A stretch of 64,000 nucleotides of DNA from Bacteroidota bacterium (GCA_016721765.1 JADKHO010000002.1:1-64000), one strand, 5' to 3'; shown: positions 16,313 to 26,215, counted from the stretch's first letter. Numbers and translations: made by a program. The notes: generated by a model from the letters alone, not told the origin.

Positions 16313-17905
16313 ATGAATTTACTAAAGAGCTTTTGGTATTTTGTTACAAACTGCGGGATTAATTCATTTGTTTCTGATTCAGAAATAAAACGCATTAAAA
16401 TCACCAATCAATTGTGTTTGCTTGCCTTTGGGTGCTATTTACTTTTTGATATATCCTTTTTAATTTTTCAAATACCCATTTTTCAGTTTGATTATTTTAT
16501 AACCGGATTGTTTTTTCCGGGTGTGCTTTATTTAAATCATAGCGGTAAAAATAATGCGGCAAAATTACTCCTATGTAGTATTTTGTATTTCGGCATTTTT
16601 ATCATGCTGTTTTTTTATGGTAAAACCTTCGAAACCAATTTACTCCTGTTTCCGGTGCTGCAAGTGCCCTTTTTTATTTTTGATATAAAACAGCGTAAAT
16701 TTATTTTGATCACTTTGGTTATTCCGTTCCTAATCTTTGTGGGGATTAACCTTTCGGGGATATCTAATCCTGCACAGTTTAAAATAAGTGATACCGACAT
16801 TGCCATTATGCGAAATATGGTGCAGTTGAGTGCCGTGATAGTATTCTTTTTAGTGATCTATTTTTATTCCCGTTTAAATCAAAAGTCAGAGCAATCGCTC
16901 ACCTCCATGAACAGTTTGCTGGAGGAGCAAGTGCAAACCATTTTCGAAAACTCATCGGATGCGCTTTTAGTAATCGATACCGATCATAATTTGATAAGCA
17001 ATGTAAATCGCTTTGCTGTGGAGCTTTTTGAGGGTAACGATAAGGAAGATTTAATCGGAAAACAGGTTCCGGATTTACACAAGGATAAATTTAATACGGA
17101 GCAACTTATCGTAATTCGAAAAAATCTGAAACTCCGTAAATATTGGAATGGCGAAATCGAATTTGAAACACTAAAAGGCCGCAGCTTTTGGGGCGATTTA
17201 TCTGTTAAACGAATTGAAACGTCTCTTAAACCTTATCAGTTGGTTCGTGTAGCAGATGTTACCCAACGAAAGCATCATGAAACCCAAATGCAATCTTCCT
17301 TAAAAGAAAAGGAAATCCTAATTGATGAAATACACCACCGCGTTAAAAATAATCTTGCCATCATTTCGAGTTTATTGCATTTACAATCGAGCCAAATTGA
17401 GGATAAGAAATTGTTGGAAATATTTGATGAAAGCCGCAGACGCATTCAATCCATGGCGCTTATTCATGAGAAATTGTACCACAACGAATCACTGGAAAAA
17501 ATTGATTTTTCAGACTATGTTATTGCGCTTGTTGATTCCATTAAGGGTTCTTACAATGCATCTGATACTTCAATTACGGTGACTACCAATATCAAAAATG
17601 TTCACCTCGAACTGAAACATGCTATTCCTTGTGCGCTTATTTTAAACGAGCTTATTTCCAATTCATACAAACATGCTTTCGCAGGACAAGAGCAAGGACT
17701 TATTGCAATTGATATTTATAAGAGCGGTTCGCAACTTTCGATGACCGTTAAGGATAATGGAATAGGTATGAGTGAGCATACAAGTATAACAAACAGCACC
17801 TCATTGGGCCTAACGCTTGTAAGTTCGTTGGTGAGCCAAATCAGAGGAAATATGGTGCATCAGAATTCAAATGGATCAAGTTTTCAATTAACTTTTAACA
17901 CCTAA
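16313..17905 (+). CDS. membrane sensor histidine kinase (PAS, HisKA_2, HATPase)
   Basis: About 530 aa from the ATG at 16313, preceded by a G-rich GGGGGGAGGGGG run. In-frame ATG at 16241 and TTG at 16217 would add residues unlike a membrane N-terminus. Six or so membrane segments span residues 25-190, a short coiled linker follows (EQSLTSMNSLLEEQVQ), then a PAS domain (about 210-330). The HisKA_2 phosphoacceptor motif is LIDEIHHRVKNNLAIISSLL, and the ATPase N box is LILNELISNSYKHAF with DNGIGM. The next gene, a single-domain receiver, starts 3 bp after the stop and is its likely partner. The signal sensed is unknown. Confidence 0.85.
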   Translation: MNLLKSFWYFVTNCGINSFVSDSEIKRIKITNQLCLLAFGCYLLFDISFLIFQIPIFQFDYFITGLFFPGVLYLNHSGKNNAAKLLLCSILYFGIFIMLFFYGKTFETNLLLFPVLQVPFFIFDIKQRKFILITLVIPFLIFVGINLSGISNPAQFKISDTDIAIMRNMVQLSAVIVFFLVIYFYSRLNQKSEQSLTSMNSLLEEQVQTIFENSSDALLVIDTDHNLISNVNRFAVELFEGNDKEDLIGKQVPDLHKDKFNTEQLIVIRKNLKLRKYWNGEIEFETLKGRSFWGDLSVKRIETSLKPYQLVRVADVTQRKHHETQMQSSLKEKEILIDEIHHRVKNNLAIISSLLHLQSSQIEDKKLLEIFDESRRRIQSMALIHEKLYHNESLEKIDFSDYVIALVDSIKGSYNASDTSITVTTNIKNVHLELKHAIPCALILNELISNSYKHAFAGQEQGLIAIDIYKSGSQLSMTVKDNGIGMSEHTSITNSTSLGLTLVSSLVSQIRGNMVHQNSNGSSFQLTFNT

Positions 17906-17908
17906 CAC

Positions 17909-18304
17909 ATGGCAAAAATTTTAATCGTGGAAGATGAAGCAATCATTGCACTCTCTACCAAAAAAAGTATCGAAAAAATGGGCCATACCCAAGTCACCAT
18001 TGTGGATAGCGGTGAGAAGGCAATACAATTTGTGAAGGAAAATCAACCTACCATCATTTTAATGGACCTGAAAATAAACGGCGATATGGATGGCATAGAA
18101 ACGATGGAAGAGATTCGTAAATTTTCGGATGTGCCGGTCATTTATACTACCGGAAACTCAGATCCAAGAGCGAGAGAAAGAGCCAATGCTACTACAAAAT
18201 CCTCTTTTTTGACAAAGCCTATCGAGAATTCAATATTGCATACAGCCCTTCAAAAATATCTTTTTGTTTTTCCGATTTCGTTTTACTTGAACATAAACCT
18301 TTAG
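17909..18304 (+). CDS. single-domain response regulator (receiver)
   Basis: A 131-aa CheY-like receiver with all key residues: acidic pair Glu8/Asp9 in LIVEDEA, phosphoacceptor Asp53 in LMDLKING, Thr80/81 in YTTGNSD and Lys103 in LTKPI. There is no output domain, so it must act by protein contact or as a phosphorelay intermediate. It follows the HisKA_2 kinase by 3 bp and is almost certainly co-transcribed with it. Its last codons overlap the convergent recQ stop by 4 bp (shared TTAG), leaving no room for a separate terminator. Confidence 0.9.
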   Translation: MAKILIVEDEAIIALSTKKSIEKMGHTQVTIVDSGEKAIQFVKENQPTIILMDLKINGDMDGIETMEEIRKFSDVPVIYTTGNSDPRARERANATTKSSFLTKPIENSILHTALQKYLFVFPISFYLNINL

Positions 18305-20208
18305 CGTTTCCAAGTCAAGAGCTCATTCTCACTAACTATTTTTCCACTGTCAATCAGGTTTTGAATAACTTGTATACTCTGTGCTTCTTTTTTGGAATTT
18401 AAGGCTTTCACCAAATCAGTTAGCGAAAGTTTTTTTGCTTCGAGTTGGGTTTGTGCCTTCTTTGCAAGTTGTTCAAACAAAGGAGCGCTTAATTCGTTCG
18501 ACTTGTTTTTTGCTAAACATACATCACATACACCACATGCTTGGGTATTGGTTTCGCCAAAATATTGCAAGAGCAGCTGACTGCGGCAGAGTTGGGTGCT
18601 TTCGGCATATTTGATTACTGCGCTAAGTTTTTTTATGGCAATTTCTTCTCTTACTTGCAATAGTTCAGGAGCGATGGTCAATTGCTTTGTATCCACCCGC
18701 GCTCTTGTGAAACAAAGCTGTGGAAGAAAAGTTTGAGGCAAATAGTGCAACACATTTAGTTGATTCAGCTGCATTAAATTTGTTACAACATCCTCCTTTT
18801 TTAATTCACTTCTTTTAGCCAGGTCACTTTCGTGGATGCTGATAAAATCGTCGAATGCACCGGAGTAAGAGCGGAGTATGGTTTTTAAAAATGCATCGTA
18901 CTTCGCGTTGCCAATTTGAAATGCGTACAAATCAGCTTTATTCATCCGCAATTTTATTTTAGAATGGTTGTTCGCATTTTCACTTAAAGCTAAGTATTCT
19001 TGCTTTTCTAAAAATTTTAAACAGTTGTAAACATTGTTCACCTTGAGGTTAAAGGAGGAACAAAATTGAGCAATATCAAAATCGTAAACAGCATCTAAAC
19101 CGGCGCCAATTGCTAATTTTAAATAGTTGGCTAAAGCTTGATAAACAATTTTTATTTCGGCAATTTCAGGAAAATTTTGTTGCAATCGGAAGCGACTTTC
19201 TTCGGCATCGATACCTTGAAACAACAGCACCGCATAAGATTTATTTCCATCTCTACCTGCCCTTCCTGCTTCTTGAAAATAAGCTTCCAAGCTATCGGGC
19301 AATTCCAGGTGCACCACAAAACGCACATCAGGTTTATCGATACCCATTCCAAATGCATTAGTACATACTATAACTCTACAAGTATTTTTCATCCAAGCAC
19401 TTTGCTTTTCGTCGCGTACTTTGGGATCCAAGCCGGCATGGTAAAAATCGGAGCGTATGTTATTTCGATTTAAGAAGTTGGCAATTTCCTGCGTTTTTTT
19501 GCGGTTGCGCGCGTACACAATTCCACACCCCGGAATATTATTTACAACCTTCAACAAACGGTTCCATTTATCCTCCTCCTGTAAAACGACATAGGCTAAG
19601 TTTTTGCGCTCAAAACTTGCTTGAAATACACATTCTTTTTTAAAGGCTAATTTGGCTTGAATATCCTTTACAACATCTGGCGTAGCTGTAGCTGTTAAAG
19701 CCAATACATTTAATTTGGGCAACAATTCACGCAACTCGGCGATGCGTAAATAGGCCGGTCTGAAATCATAGCCCCATTGTGAAATACAGTGTGCCTCGTC
19801 CACCGCTAAAAAGCAAATTTTCATTTTTTGTAAGCGCACCCGCACAAGTTCAGTACCAAGGCGTTCGGGCGATAAGTATAAAAATTTTACTTTGCCATAC
19901 ACACAATTGTCCAGCGCTACATCAATTTCGTTTTTTTTCATGCCTGAAAAAACTGCAGTCGCTTTTATGCCTCTTTTGTTGAGATTATCCACTTGGTCTT
20001 TCATCAATGCAATCAGTGGAGAAATTACAATGCAAATGCCCTCCATGGCTAAAGCAGGCACTTGAAAGCAAATGGATTTTCCTCCTCCGGTTGGCAAAAG
20101 CGCAAGCGTATCGTTTCCGCTTAAAATGGAGCCAATAATATCTTCCTGCAAGGGCCTAAAAGCAGTGTGTCCCCAGTATTGTTTTAAAATTTGATGTATG
20201 CTTTCCAT
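18301..20208 (-). CDS. recQ: ATP-dependent DNA helicase RecQ
   Basis: A 635-aa superfamily 2 helicase that unwinds DNA 3' to 5' in recombination and fork repair. The ATG at 20208 gives the expected MESIHQILKQYWGHTAFRPLQ start; an earlier ATG at 20250 would add 14 residues and run into the degP terminator. Motif I is LLPTGGGKS, motif II is VDEAHCISQWGYDFRPAY, motif VI is QEAGRAGRDG. The RQC zinc site is seen in CRSQLLLQYFGE plus CGVCDVC, followed by a short winged-helix part. The HRDC domain found in many RecQ proteins is missing; the C-terminus (about 70 residues) is a different helical region. Confidence 0.92.
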   Translation of the reverse strand: MESIHQILKQYWGHTAFRPLQEDIIGSILSGNDTLALLPTGGGKSICFQVPALAMEGICIVISPLIALMKDQVDNLNKRGIKATAVFSGMKKNEIDVALDNCVYGKVKFLYLSPERLGTELVRVRLQKMKICFLAVDEAHCISQWGYDFRPAYLRIAELRELLPKLNVLALTATATPDVVKDIQAKLAFKKECVFQASFERKNLAYVVLQEEDKWNRLLKVVNNIPGCGIVYARNRKKTQEIANFLNRNNIRSDFYHAGLDPKVRDEKQSAWMKNTCRVIVCTNAFGMGIDKPDVRFVVHLELPDSLEAYFQEAGRAGRDGNKSYAVLLFQGIDAEESRFRLQQNFPEIAEIKIVYQALANYLKLAIGAGLDAVYDFDIAQFCSSFNLKVNNVYNCLKFLEKQEYLALSENANNHSKIKLRMNKADLYAFQIGNAKYDAFLKTILRSYSGAFDDFISIHESDLAKRSELKKEDVVTNLMQLNQLNVLHYLPQTFLPQLCFTRARVDTKQLTIAPELLQVREEIAIKKLSAVIKYAESTQLCRSQLLLQYFGETNTQACGVCDVCLAKNKSNELSAPLFEQLAKKAQTQLEAKKLSLTDLVKALNSKKEAQSIQVIQNLIDSGKIVSENELLTWKR

Positions 20209-20230
20209 TTGCAACGAAGATACAAAACAA

Positions 20231-20257
20231 AATAGCCCTTGGAAAACCAAAGGCTAT
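20231..20257 (-). terminator. terminator hairpin after the Do-type protease gene
   Basis: The arms AATAGCCCTTGG and CCAAAGGCTATT form a 12-bp stem with one mismatch around an AAAA loop. On the minus strand the stem is followed by a T-rich stretch (TTTGTTTTG). It lies 24 bp after the protease stop and just before the recQ start. Confidence 0.65.
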
Positions 20258-20280
20258 TGAGTTGGATTATTTTTGGATGA

Positions 20281-21768
20281 TTATAATCCGAAACCATAGT
20301 AAGCGCGCATCCCATTTGGATAAACACCTTCAATGAGCACGCCTCCTTTTTTGTTTTCTAAAATGGTAGTTAAATCACTCAAGGAATCAACCGGTTTTTT
20401 ATCAATATTTACAATAATAAAATTCTCTTTTATACCGGAATTAAAGAGCTTACCGCTTTCGAGTTTTTTAATGCGTAAGCCGTTGTTGATGTGTAATTTT
20501 TTCTTGTCGTCAATCGAGATCGGTTCAAATGTTGCACCTAACAAGGTAGCGGTTTCAACTTTTTCTTCTTTGTTCACTTCAATGCCTCCATATTTGTTTT
20601 TCAAAGTAAGGTCCGAAACCATTACCTCCCCATTGCGCAGGTAGGAAACCGATATTTTATCGCCCGGACGGAAATTGCTCACCTGCTCCTGCAATTCAGC
20701 AGAATTATTTACTTCTGATTTTCCGATTTTTGTGATGATATCCCCTTCTTTAATACCCGCTTTTTCAGCTGCACCATCATCGGTTAAACCAGCTACAAAT
20801 ACACCTTTTTTATAGTCTTTAATATTTTTTTCTTCCGCCAATTTGGAATCTAAATCGCGAATACTCACACCTATAAATGCACGTTGCACGCTACCAAATT
20901 CGAGTAAATCATTCATTACCTTCTTTACAATATTAACCGGAATAGCAAAGGAGTATCCCGCATAGGAACCGGTGTTGGAGGCAATGGCAGAGTTAATTCC
21001 AACGAGTTGTCCACTTGTGTTTACCAATGCACCACCACTGTTTCCGGGATTAACGGCAGCATCGGTTTGTATAAAACTTTCGATAGGATAAATTCCTTTA
21101 GAAGGATCGTTTTCAAGTATATTGATGTTACGGCCTTTGGCACTTACAATACCAGCGGTAACTGTGCTTGTTAAATTAAAGGGATTGCCCACTGCCAGCA
21201 CCCATTCACCCACTTTTACATCATCGGAATTTCCGTAAGTGATAAAAGGTAAATCCTTTTCATTTATTTTTAATAAAGCTAAATCGGTGGTAGGATCCTT
21301 ACCGATTACTTCGGCGGTGTAGGTGCGTTTATCATTTAAAGTAACTTCAATTTTATCGGCCTTATCTACCACATGGTTATTGGTTGCGATATATCCATTC
21401 TCAGAAATAATAACTCCCGAACCGCTCGCCATTTGTGTTTGCGGAGGATACATTCCACCACGACCACGATCGCCAAACAAGAAATTATGGAAAGGGTCAT
21501 TAAAAAAGAAATTGTTGTTAAAGCTGTCTTGATGATATTCGGTTTTAATGTTCACGACGGTATGTACCGTTAATTCAGCAGCTTCCACAAAATTTACAGT
21601 TCCATCCGGCAATCCACCTGCATTATTTACTATTCGCACCGGTGCGGCATTTGCACCTAATTGAGTTCTTTCTTGCTTTTTTTCAAACGATGAATAAATT
21701 CCTACACCCATAACGCCTCCTATTGCAGAGACCATTAAAATACCTGCTAATTTTTTTATTGAGTTCAT
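20281..21768 (-). CDS. Do-family (DegP/HtrA) periplasmic serine protease
   Basis: A 495-aa protein-quality-control protease. The ATG at 21768 is followed by a membrane/signal segment (LAGILMVSAIGGVMGVGIYSS); an upstream ATG at 21801 adds 11 residues before it. The trypsin-like triad is His132 (TNNHVVDKAD), Asp162 (TTDLALLKI) and Ser244 (NPGNSGGALV). Two PDZ domains follow: about 295-390 (GVFVAGLTDDGAAEKAGIKE) and 415-495. It should act in the periplasm on misfolded envelope proteins. It appears transcribed alone, with a terminator 24 bp past the stop. Confidence 0.92.
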   Translation of the reverse strand: MNSIKKLAGILMVSAIGGVMGVGIYSSFEKKQERTQLGANAAPVRIVNNAGGLPDGTVNFVEAAELTVHTVVNIKTEYHQDSFNNNFFFNDPFHNFLFGDRGRGGMYPPQTQMASGSGVIISENGYIATNNHVVDKADKIEVTLNDKRTYTAEVIGKDPTTDLALLKINEKDLPFITYGNSDDVKVGEWVLAVGNPFNLTSTVTAGIVSAKGRNINILENDPSKGIYPIESFIQTDAAVNPGNSGGALVNTSGQLVGINSAIASNTGSYAGYSFAIPVNIVKKVMNDLLEFGSVQRAFIGVSIRDLDSKLAEEKNIKDYKKGVFVAGLTDDGAAEKAGIKEGDIITKIGKSEVNNSAELQEQVSNFRPGDKISVSYLRNGEVMVSDLTLKNKYGGIEVNKEEKVETATLLGATFEPISIDDKKKLHINNGLRIKKLESGKLFNSGIKENFIIVNIDKKPVDSLSDLTTILENKKGGVLIEGVYPNGMRAYYGFGL

Positions 21769-21913
21769 GTTTTTAATTTTAGTTTTGGCTTGAAAAATCA
21801 AAAATTGTTCCTAACAAATTTGATGCAAGTATAACGAAAGGCGCCTTTCCTTATTGCAGTTGGAGCGTGGCTTGTGTGTTAATTATTGTTAAGCAAAAGT
21901 AAGGAATTTTACC

Positions 21914-21934
21914 TACATTTGCATTCTATTTTTG
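21914..21934 (+). promoter_or_regulatory. candidate -7 boxes upstream of the 258-aa protein gene
   Basis: Two TAnnTTTG matches lie close together: TACATTTG at 21914-21921 and TATTTTTG at 21927-21934, the second 22 bp before the ATG at 21957. Neither has a TTG at the usual spacing. Confidence 0.4.
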
Positions 21935-21956
21935 GCGGGGGAAATTTTCAAATAAC

Positions 21957-22733
21957 ATGAACGAAAAAAAGTCTCGGGCATTACTTTTTGCTTTAGGAAT
22001 CACCATAGGATTATTGGTTGGTGCAACAGTTGTGTATGTATCCAGTCCTAAGCCCGATAGCAACGGTGAGGTTTCTGAAAATATGATTGAACAAATTGTG
22101 AATAAGGTTTACGGTTTAGTTTCAAGCAAAAAAGAAGCAAATGATTCCCTATCTGCAAAGGCAGAAACGCCTGACAAAAATTCAAAAAATAAAGAAGTTT
22201 TGTCAGCCAAATCGAACGATAAAAAGAGTCCTCAAGTATTGGACAGCACAAGTGTTGTTGCTGCTAATGTTCAAGCATCAATTGATTCTGCTTCTGTTGA
22301 TTCGGCTGCTTCCGGTGCAGTTGCGATGCTTAATTTGAATGACGAAATCATTATCAAAAAAGATGAAATGCTGATTACAAAAATGGTGGATTTGATAAAC
22401 CTCGATTTTGCATCAGCCAAGCAAAACAACCATACTGATTCGCTTTTGCAAACCGCAAGTGGAATCCGCGATAATTCTAAAATGAACTTAGCTAAATATA
22501 GCTACCAGGTTGAACTTTGGAAATCACCCATTAATTACAAAGGGTATAAAATGGCCAAAAATAAACTGGTGGTTTATGGATTAGATCAAGATGCGCCATT
22601 GAAATTATTTTACCTCAACGAAAGCACTTATCTTAAATACGCCGATACTTTTTTTAAGCTCGATAATTATAACGATTACAAGGCTTTTGAAAAGGTCTCA
22701 AACCCACAAGTGATTGCTTTATTAAATAAATAA
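21957..22733 (+). CDS. single-pass membrane protein of unknown function
   Basis: A 258-aa protein I do not recognise. A single hydrophobic segment (residues 8-28, ALLFALGITIGLLVGATVVYV) anchors it. A low-complexity Ser/Lys/Ala-rich linker follows (about 60-125). A folded C-terminal domain (about 125-258) contains DEMLITKMVDLINLDF, KMNLAKYSYQVELWKSPINYKGYKM and LVVYGLDQDAPLKLFYLNE, the last like a small beta-sheet ligand or interaction domain. The gene is divergent from the Do-type protease gene and precedes dapF by 27 bp on the same strand, so the two may be co-transcribed. Confidence 0.75.
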   Translation: MNEKKSRALLFALGITIGLLVGATVVYVSSPKPDSNGEVSENMIEQIVNKVYGLVSSKKEANDSLSAKAETPDKNSKNKEVLSAKSNDKKSPQVLDSTSVVAANVQASIDSASVDSAASGAVAMLNLNDEIIIKKDEMLITKMVDLINLDFASAKQNNHTDSLLQTASGIRDNSKMNLAKYSYQVELWKSPINYKGYKMAKNKLVVYGLDQDAPLKLFYLNESTYLKYADTFFKLDNYNDYKAFEKVSNPQVIALLNK

Positions 22734-22760
22734 TCAAGTTCTATTCTAGCAAGAAGTGCG

Positions 22761-23543
22761 ATGAAAATTGAGTTTCATAAATACCAAGGTGCCGGTAATG
22801 ATTTTGTGTTGGTGGATAATCGCGACTTGAATTTTCCTGAGCATAATACCCAATTAATTAAAAGGATTTGCGACAGGAGGTTTGGTGTGGGTGCCGATGG
22901 ATTGATATTGCTTCAAAATCATGCAAAATTGGATTTTGAAATGCTTTATTTTAATGCCGATGGAAACATTGGTTCGATGTGCGGGAATGGTGGACGTTGT
23001 GTAGCTGCATTTGCGCAAGAACTAAAGTTGATTAAAACCGAAACAGCCTTCCACGCAAGTGATGGAAAACATGAAGCCTTGCTTAAAGACAAGCTTATAA
23101 TGCTTAAAATGGCCGATGTAATAGGCATTGAGAAAATAGGAAAGGACTTTTACTTGAATACCGGATCACCACATTACGTGCGCTTTGTAGAGAACTTAGC
23201 CGCCTATGATGTAGTTGGCGAAGGAAGAAAAATAAGGAACAGTAGCCGATTCAAAAAGCTTGGTACAAATGTAAATTTTGTGGAGCCAGCTGGAACTGTG
23301 CTTAAAGTAAGAACATACGAAAGGGGAGTAGAAGATGAAACTTTATCGTGTGGAACCGGAGTAACCGCGGTGGCTTTAGTTGCGGCATTTAGAGGAATAA
23401 AAAAGGCGGCAAAACAATTTTCTATAGCCACTCCGGGTGGTAAACTAAAAGTAAGTTTTGAGCAACAAGCCGATACTTCATTTAAAGATATATGGTTACA
23501 CGGACCTGCTGAATTTGTGTATAAAGGGATGTATAATATTTGA
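22761..23543 (+). CDS. dapF: diaminopimelate epimerase
   Basis: A 260-aa cofactor-independent epimerase converting LL- to meso-diaminopimelate for lysine and peptidoglycan synthesis. The two catalytic cysteines are Cys74 in MCGNGGRC and Cys196 in SCGTGVTA. Other family blocks are KYQGAGNDFVLVDNRD at the start, RRFGVGADGLI, NTGSPHYVRFV and GTNVNFVE. The length is normal (about 260-275). A GNAT gene follows after 3 bp. Confidence 0.95.
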   Translation: MKIEFHKYQGAGNDFVLVDNRDLNFPEHNTQLIKRICDRRFGVGADGLILLQNHAKLDFEMLYFNADGNIGSMCGNGGRCVAAFAQELKLIKTETAFHASDGKHEALLKDKLIMLKMADVIGIEKIGKDFYLNTGSPHYVRFVENLAAYDVVGEGRKIRNSSRFKKLGTNVNFVEPAGTVLKVRTYERGVEDETLSCGTGVTAVALVAAFRGIKKAAKQFSIATPGGKLKVSFEQQADTSFKDIWLHGPAEFVYKGMYNI

Positions 23544-23546
23544 TGT

Positions 23547-24065
23547 ATGCTAAATGGAAAACTGATTAGCTTAAGGGCGCTCGAGCCGGAAGATTTGGAA
23601 TTACTATATGTTTGGGAAAACGATACCGAATTTTGGCACCTGAGCAATACCCTTGTACCGTTTTCAAAAAAAATTCTTAAAACCTATCTTGAGCAGGCGC
23701 ACCATGACATCTACACCACAAAACAATTGCGCTTAATGATTTGCGACCTTTCTGGAAAAGCAATTGGCTGCATAGATTTATTTGATTTTGATCCTCAAAA
23801 TTTACGCGCAGGAGTGGGGGTTTTAATAGCCGACAAGGCTGCCCGATTGCAAGGATATGCTAGTGAAGCCTTATCACTTTTAAAAAGCTATGCCAAAGAA
23901 AAACTGAATTTACATCAGCTATATTGCACTATTTTATCCGAGAACGCTCCCAGTATTGCACTTTTTGAAAAGTGTGGGTTTGAAAAGAATGGAACTAAAA
24001 AGGAATGGCAGCGAAAAGGGAATTCTTTTTTGGATGAATATTTTTTTCAGTGCATTTTAATGTAA
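23547..24065 (+). CDS. GNAT-family N-acetyltransferase (RimJ/SpeG-like)
   Basis: A 172-aa acetyltransferase. The order of motifs fits the RimJ/RimL/SpeG branch: RALEPEDLELLYVWEND near the N-terminus, GCIDLFDFDP, GVGVLIADKAARLQGYASEAL for acetyl-CoA binding (motif A), and LHQLYCTILSENAPSIALFEKCGF. The substrate may be a polyamine, ribosomal protein or other amine. It starts 3 bp after dapF, and the ATG at 23547 lies close to the dapF stop, suggesting translational coupling. Confidence 0.82.
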   Translation: MLNGKLISLRALEPEDLELLYVWENDTEFWHLSNTLVPFSKKILKTYLEQAHHDIYTTKQLRLMICDLSGKAIGCIDLFDFDPQNLRAGVGVLIADKAARLQGYASEALSLLKSYAKEKLNLHQLYCTILSENAPSIALFEKCGFEKNGTKKEWQRKGNSFLDEYFFQCILM

Positions 24066-24242
24066 GGTAAGAAGCTATATACTCTTAAGCATAGTGCGTT
24101 AATCCAACCTTGCTAAAGCCGATGTCTTTGTATTCATAAAATTAGCTGTTAATTGCTATTTAATTAATTTGTGTCAAAAAATGAAATGGCATATCATCGC
24201 AAAAAAGCTTTTATTATATTTGAACACCAAGCCAATCTTATT

Positions 24243-24908
24243 ATGAAACATATAACACTTCTACTTCTACATATATTACTTGCATCTTCATGGCTACTTG
24301 CCCAAGACGTTATACTGAAAAAAAATGGCGATGAACTGAATTGCAAAGTGTTGGAAGTAGGCAGCAGCACTATTAATTACACGCAGATTCCTGCGAATGA
24401 TTCTATACGCCCTGAAGTGCAGACCATCGCTAAAACTGAGGTTTTTATGATACGCTATGCAAATGGGAGTAAGGATGTGTTTAATGCTACTCTTGAACCC
24501 GATTATGTTAAAACTGATCCTATCGAAGAAATAAAAGTGAGCGATAACATTGGCGTAGAAGGACGAAAATTTTATTATCACAATAGGCGATTGGGCAAGA
24601 GCCGTTTGTATAGTTTATTGCGAAATGAAAAAAATGCTCAAATAAATTCCTTGGTATCAAGAAGCATTGTATGCTCAGTGTTTGCACCTGTATTAAAAAT
24701 TGTTTCGATACCTTGCGGAGTGGTTGGGCTTATTGTGTTAGGCATAAGTTCAAATACCTATAACGATATAACGCCAGAGCAAAAAACGTTGGCAGGTGCC
24801 GGAGTGGCTGTACTTGTCTTAGGTCAGGCCGGAGGATATACCGTTGAATTTTTTCAATACAAAAATCTAAAAGAAGCTGTTGCCCTATACAATCAAAAGC
24901 ATCCCTAA
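24243..24908 (+). CDS. secreted/membrane protein of unknown function
   Basis: About 221 aa from the ATG at 24243, which begins a signal peptide (MKHITLLLLHILLASSWLLAQ); an earlier in-frame start would place 24 polar residues before it. The first mature domain (DVILKKNGDELNCKVLEVGSS, then INYTQIPANDS and KTEVFMIRYANGSKDVF) is a beta-rich motif common in uncharacterised Bacteroidota envelope proteins. Two hydrophobic segments lie in the C-terminal part (IVSIPCGVVGLIVLGIS and LAGAGVAVLVLGQAGGY). No enzymatic motif is seen. Confidence 0.7.
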   Translation: MKHITLLLLHILLASSWLLAQDVILKKNGDELNCKVLEVGSSTINYTQIPANDSIRPEVQTIAKTEVFMIRYANGSKDVFNATLEPDYVKTDPIEEIKVSDNIGVEGRKFYYHNRRLGKSRLYSLLRNEKNAQINSLVSRSIVCSVFAPVLKIVSIPCGVVGLIVLGISSNTYNDITPEQKTLAGAGVAVLVLGQAGGYTVEFFQYKNLKEAVALYNQKHP

Positions 24909-24925
24909 TCAGTAGCAATAGCCTT

Positions 24926-26215
24926 ATGCACCTTCCTGAAATAGAACAAAAATCGGTTGCGGAGATTAATGCTATTCAAGAAATTGCGTTACAAAAGCAC
25001 TTGCAGTACCTAAATGAACATTCCACTTTTTATCAAAACCATTTTAAGAAACATAACATATCGCTTTCTACTATAAAATCAATAGCTGATTTAGCCCGCA
25101 TTCCTGTCACCACTAAGGAAGATTTGCAAAGCTTTAACGCGGATTTTGTTTGTGTTTCACCTGCTCAAATTATTGATTATGTTACCACCTCCGGAACCTT
25201 AGGTGACCCGGTAACATTTTGCCTTACTGAAAAGGATTTGCAGCGTTTAGCTTACAATGAGTGCATTTCCTTAGCCTGCACAGGTGGCAATGAAAACGAA
25301 ATATATCAATTAATGGCTACGCTCGACAGGCGATTTATGGCGGGTTTGGCGTATTTTTCAGGTGCACGCATGCTGGGTGCAGGTGTGGTAAGGGTAGGCT
25401 CGGGAATACCTGAATTGCAGTGGGATACTGTTGCACGTATAAAGCCTAGTGCAATTATTACAGTTCCATCTTTTATCTTAAAACTAATAGCATACGGTGA
25501 AGCACATCAAATCGATTATAAAAACAGCAGCATCAAAAAAGCAATATGTATTGGAGAACCCATACGAAGTGCGGATTTTGAGTTGAATACACTGGGAAAA
25601 AAAATTAAGGAAAAATGGGATATCGAATTGTTTTCCACCTACGCCTCAACCGAAATGGGGGCAGCGTTTACCGAATGCAGTGCCGGTAAAGGTGGACATC
25701 ACCATCCCGAATTAGTGATAGTTGAATTTCTGGATGAGCAAGATAATCCTGTAAAAGCACATGAAGCCGGCGAAGTTACAGTGACCACCTTGGGCGTGGA
25801 AGGCATGCCTTTGCTGCGTTTCAAAACCGGCGATGTGTGCATGCATTATTCCGAAGCTTGTACTTGCGGAAGAACCACTTTGCGCATTGGACCGATTTTA
25901 GGGCGTAAGAAGCAGATGATAAAGTATAAAGGCACTAGTATTTACCCTTCGGCCTTTTACGATATTTTAAACAACATTTCGCATGTAGAGAATTATGTAG
26001 TGGAAGCGAGTACCAATTCCTTAGGAACTGACGAAATACTGATTCGCATTGGCTGCCGCTATGTTCCCGAAAATTTTGAACACGAAATTAAAGATCATTT
26101 CAGAGCCAAACTTCGCTTCAGTCCAAGTATTGTTTTGAGTTCAGTTGAAGAAATTACTAAACTACAAGGAAGCGAGTCCGGTCGGAAACCGCAGCTTTTT
26201 TTGGATAAACGTTAA
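24926..26215 (+). CDS. phenylacetate-CoA ligase-like AMP-binding enzyme (PaaK family)
   Basis: A 429-aa adenylate-forming enzyme that would activate an aryl or acyl carboxylate with ATP and couple it to CoA or another carrier. The P-loop-like motif is YVTTSGTLGDPVTF, the central motif is LFSTYASTEMGAAFTEC, and the hinge region is LLRFKTGDVCMHYSEACTCGRTTLRIGPILGRKKQMIKYKG, with the PaaK-type CxCG. The C-terminal lid (about 330-429) is present. Similar enzymes in Bacteroidota often stand alone, as here, rather than in a phenylacetate operon, so the substrate is unknown. It starts 17 bp after the preceding gene. Confidence 0.85.
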   Translation: MHLPEIEQKSVAEINAIQEIALQKHLQYLNEHSTFYQNHFKKHNISLSTIKSIADLARIPVTTKEDLQSFNADFVCVSPAQIIDYVTTSGTLGDPVTFCLTEKDLQRLAYNECISLACTGGNENEIYQLMATLDRRFMAGLAYFSGARMLGAGVVRVGSGIPELQWDTVARIKPSAIITVPSFILKLIAYGEAHQIDYKNSSIKKAICIGEPIRSADFELNTLGKKIKEKWDIELFSTYASTEMGAAFTECSAGKGGHHHPELVIVEFLDEQDNPVKAHEAGEVTVTTLGVEGMPLLRFKTGDVCMHYSEACTCGRTTLRIGPILGRKKQMIKYKGTSIYPSAFYDILNNISHVENYVVEASTNSLGTDEILIRIGCRYVPENFEHEIKDHFRAKLRFSPSIVLSSVEEITKLQGSESGRKPQLFLDKR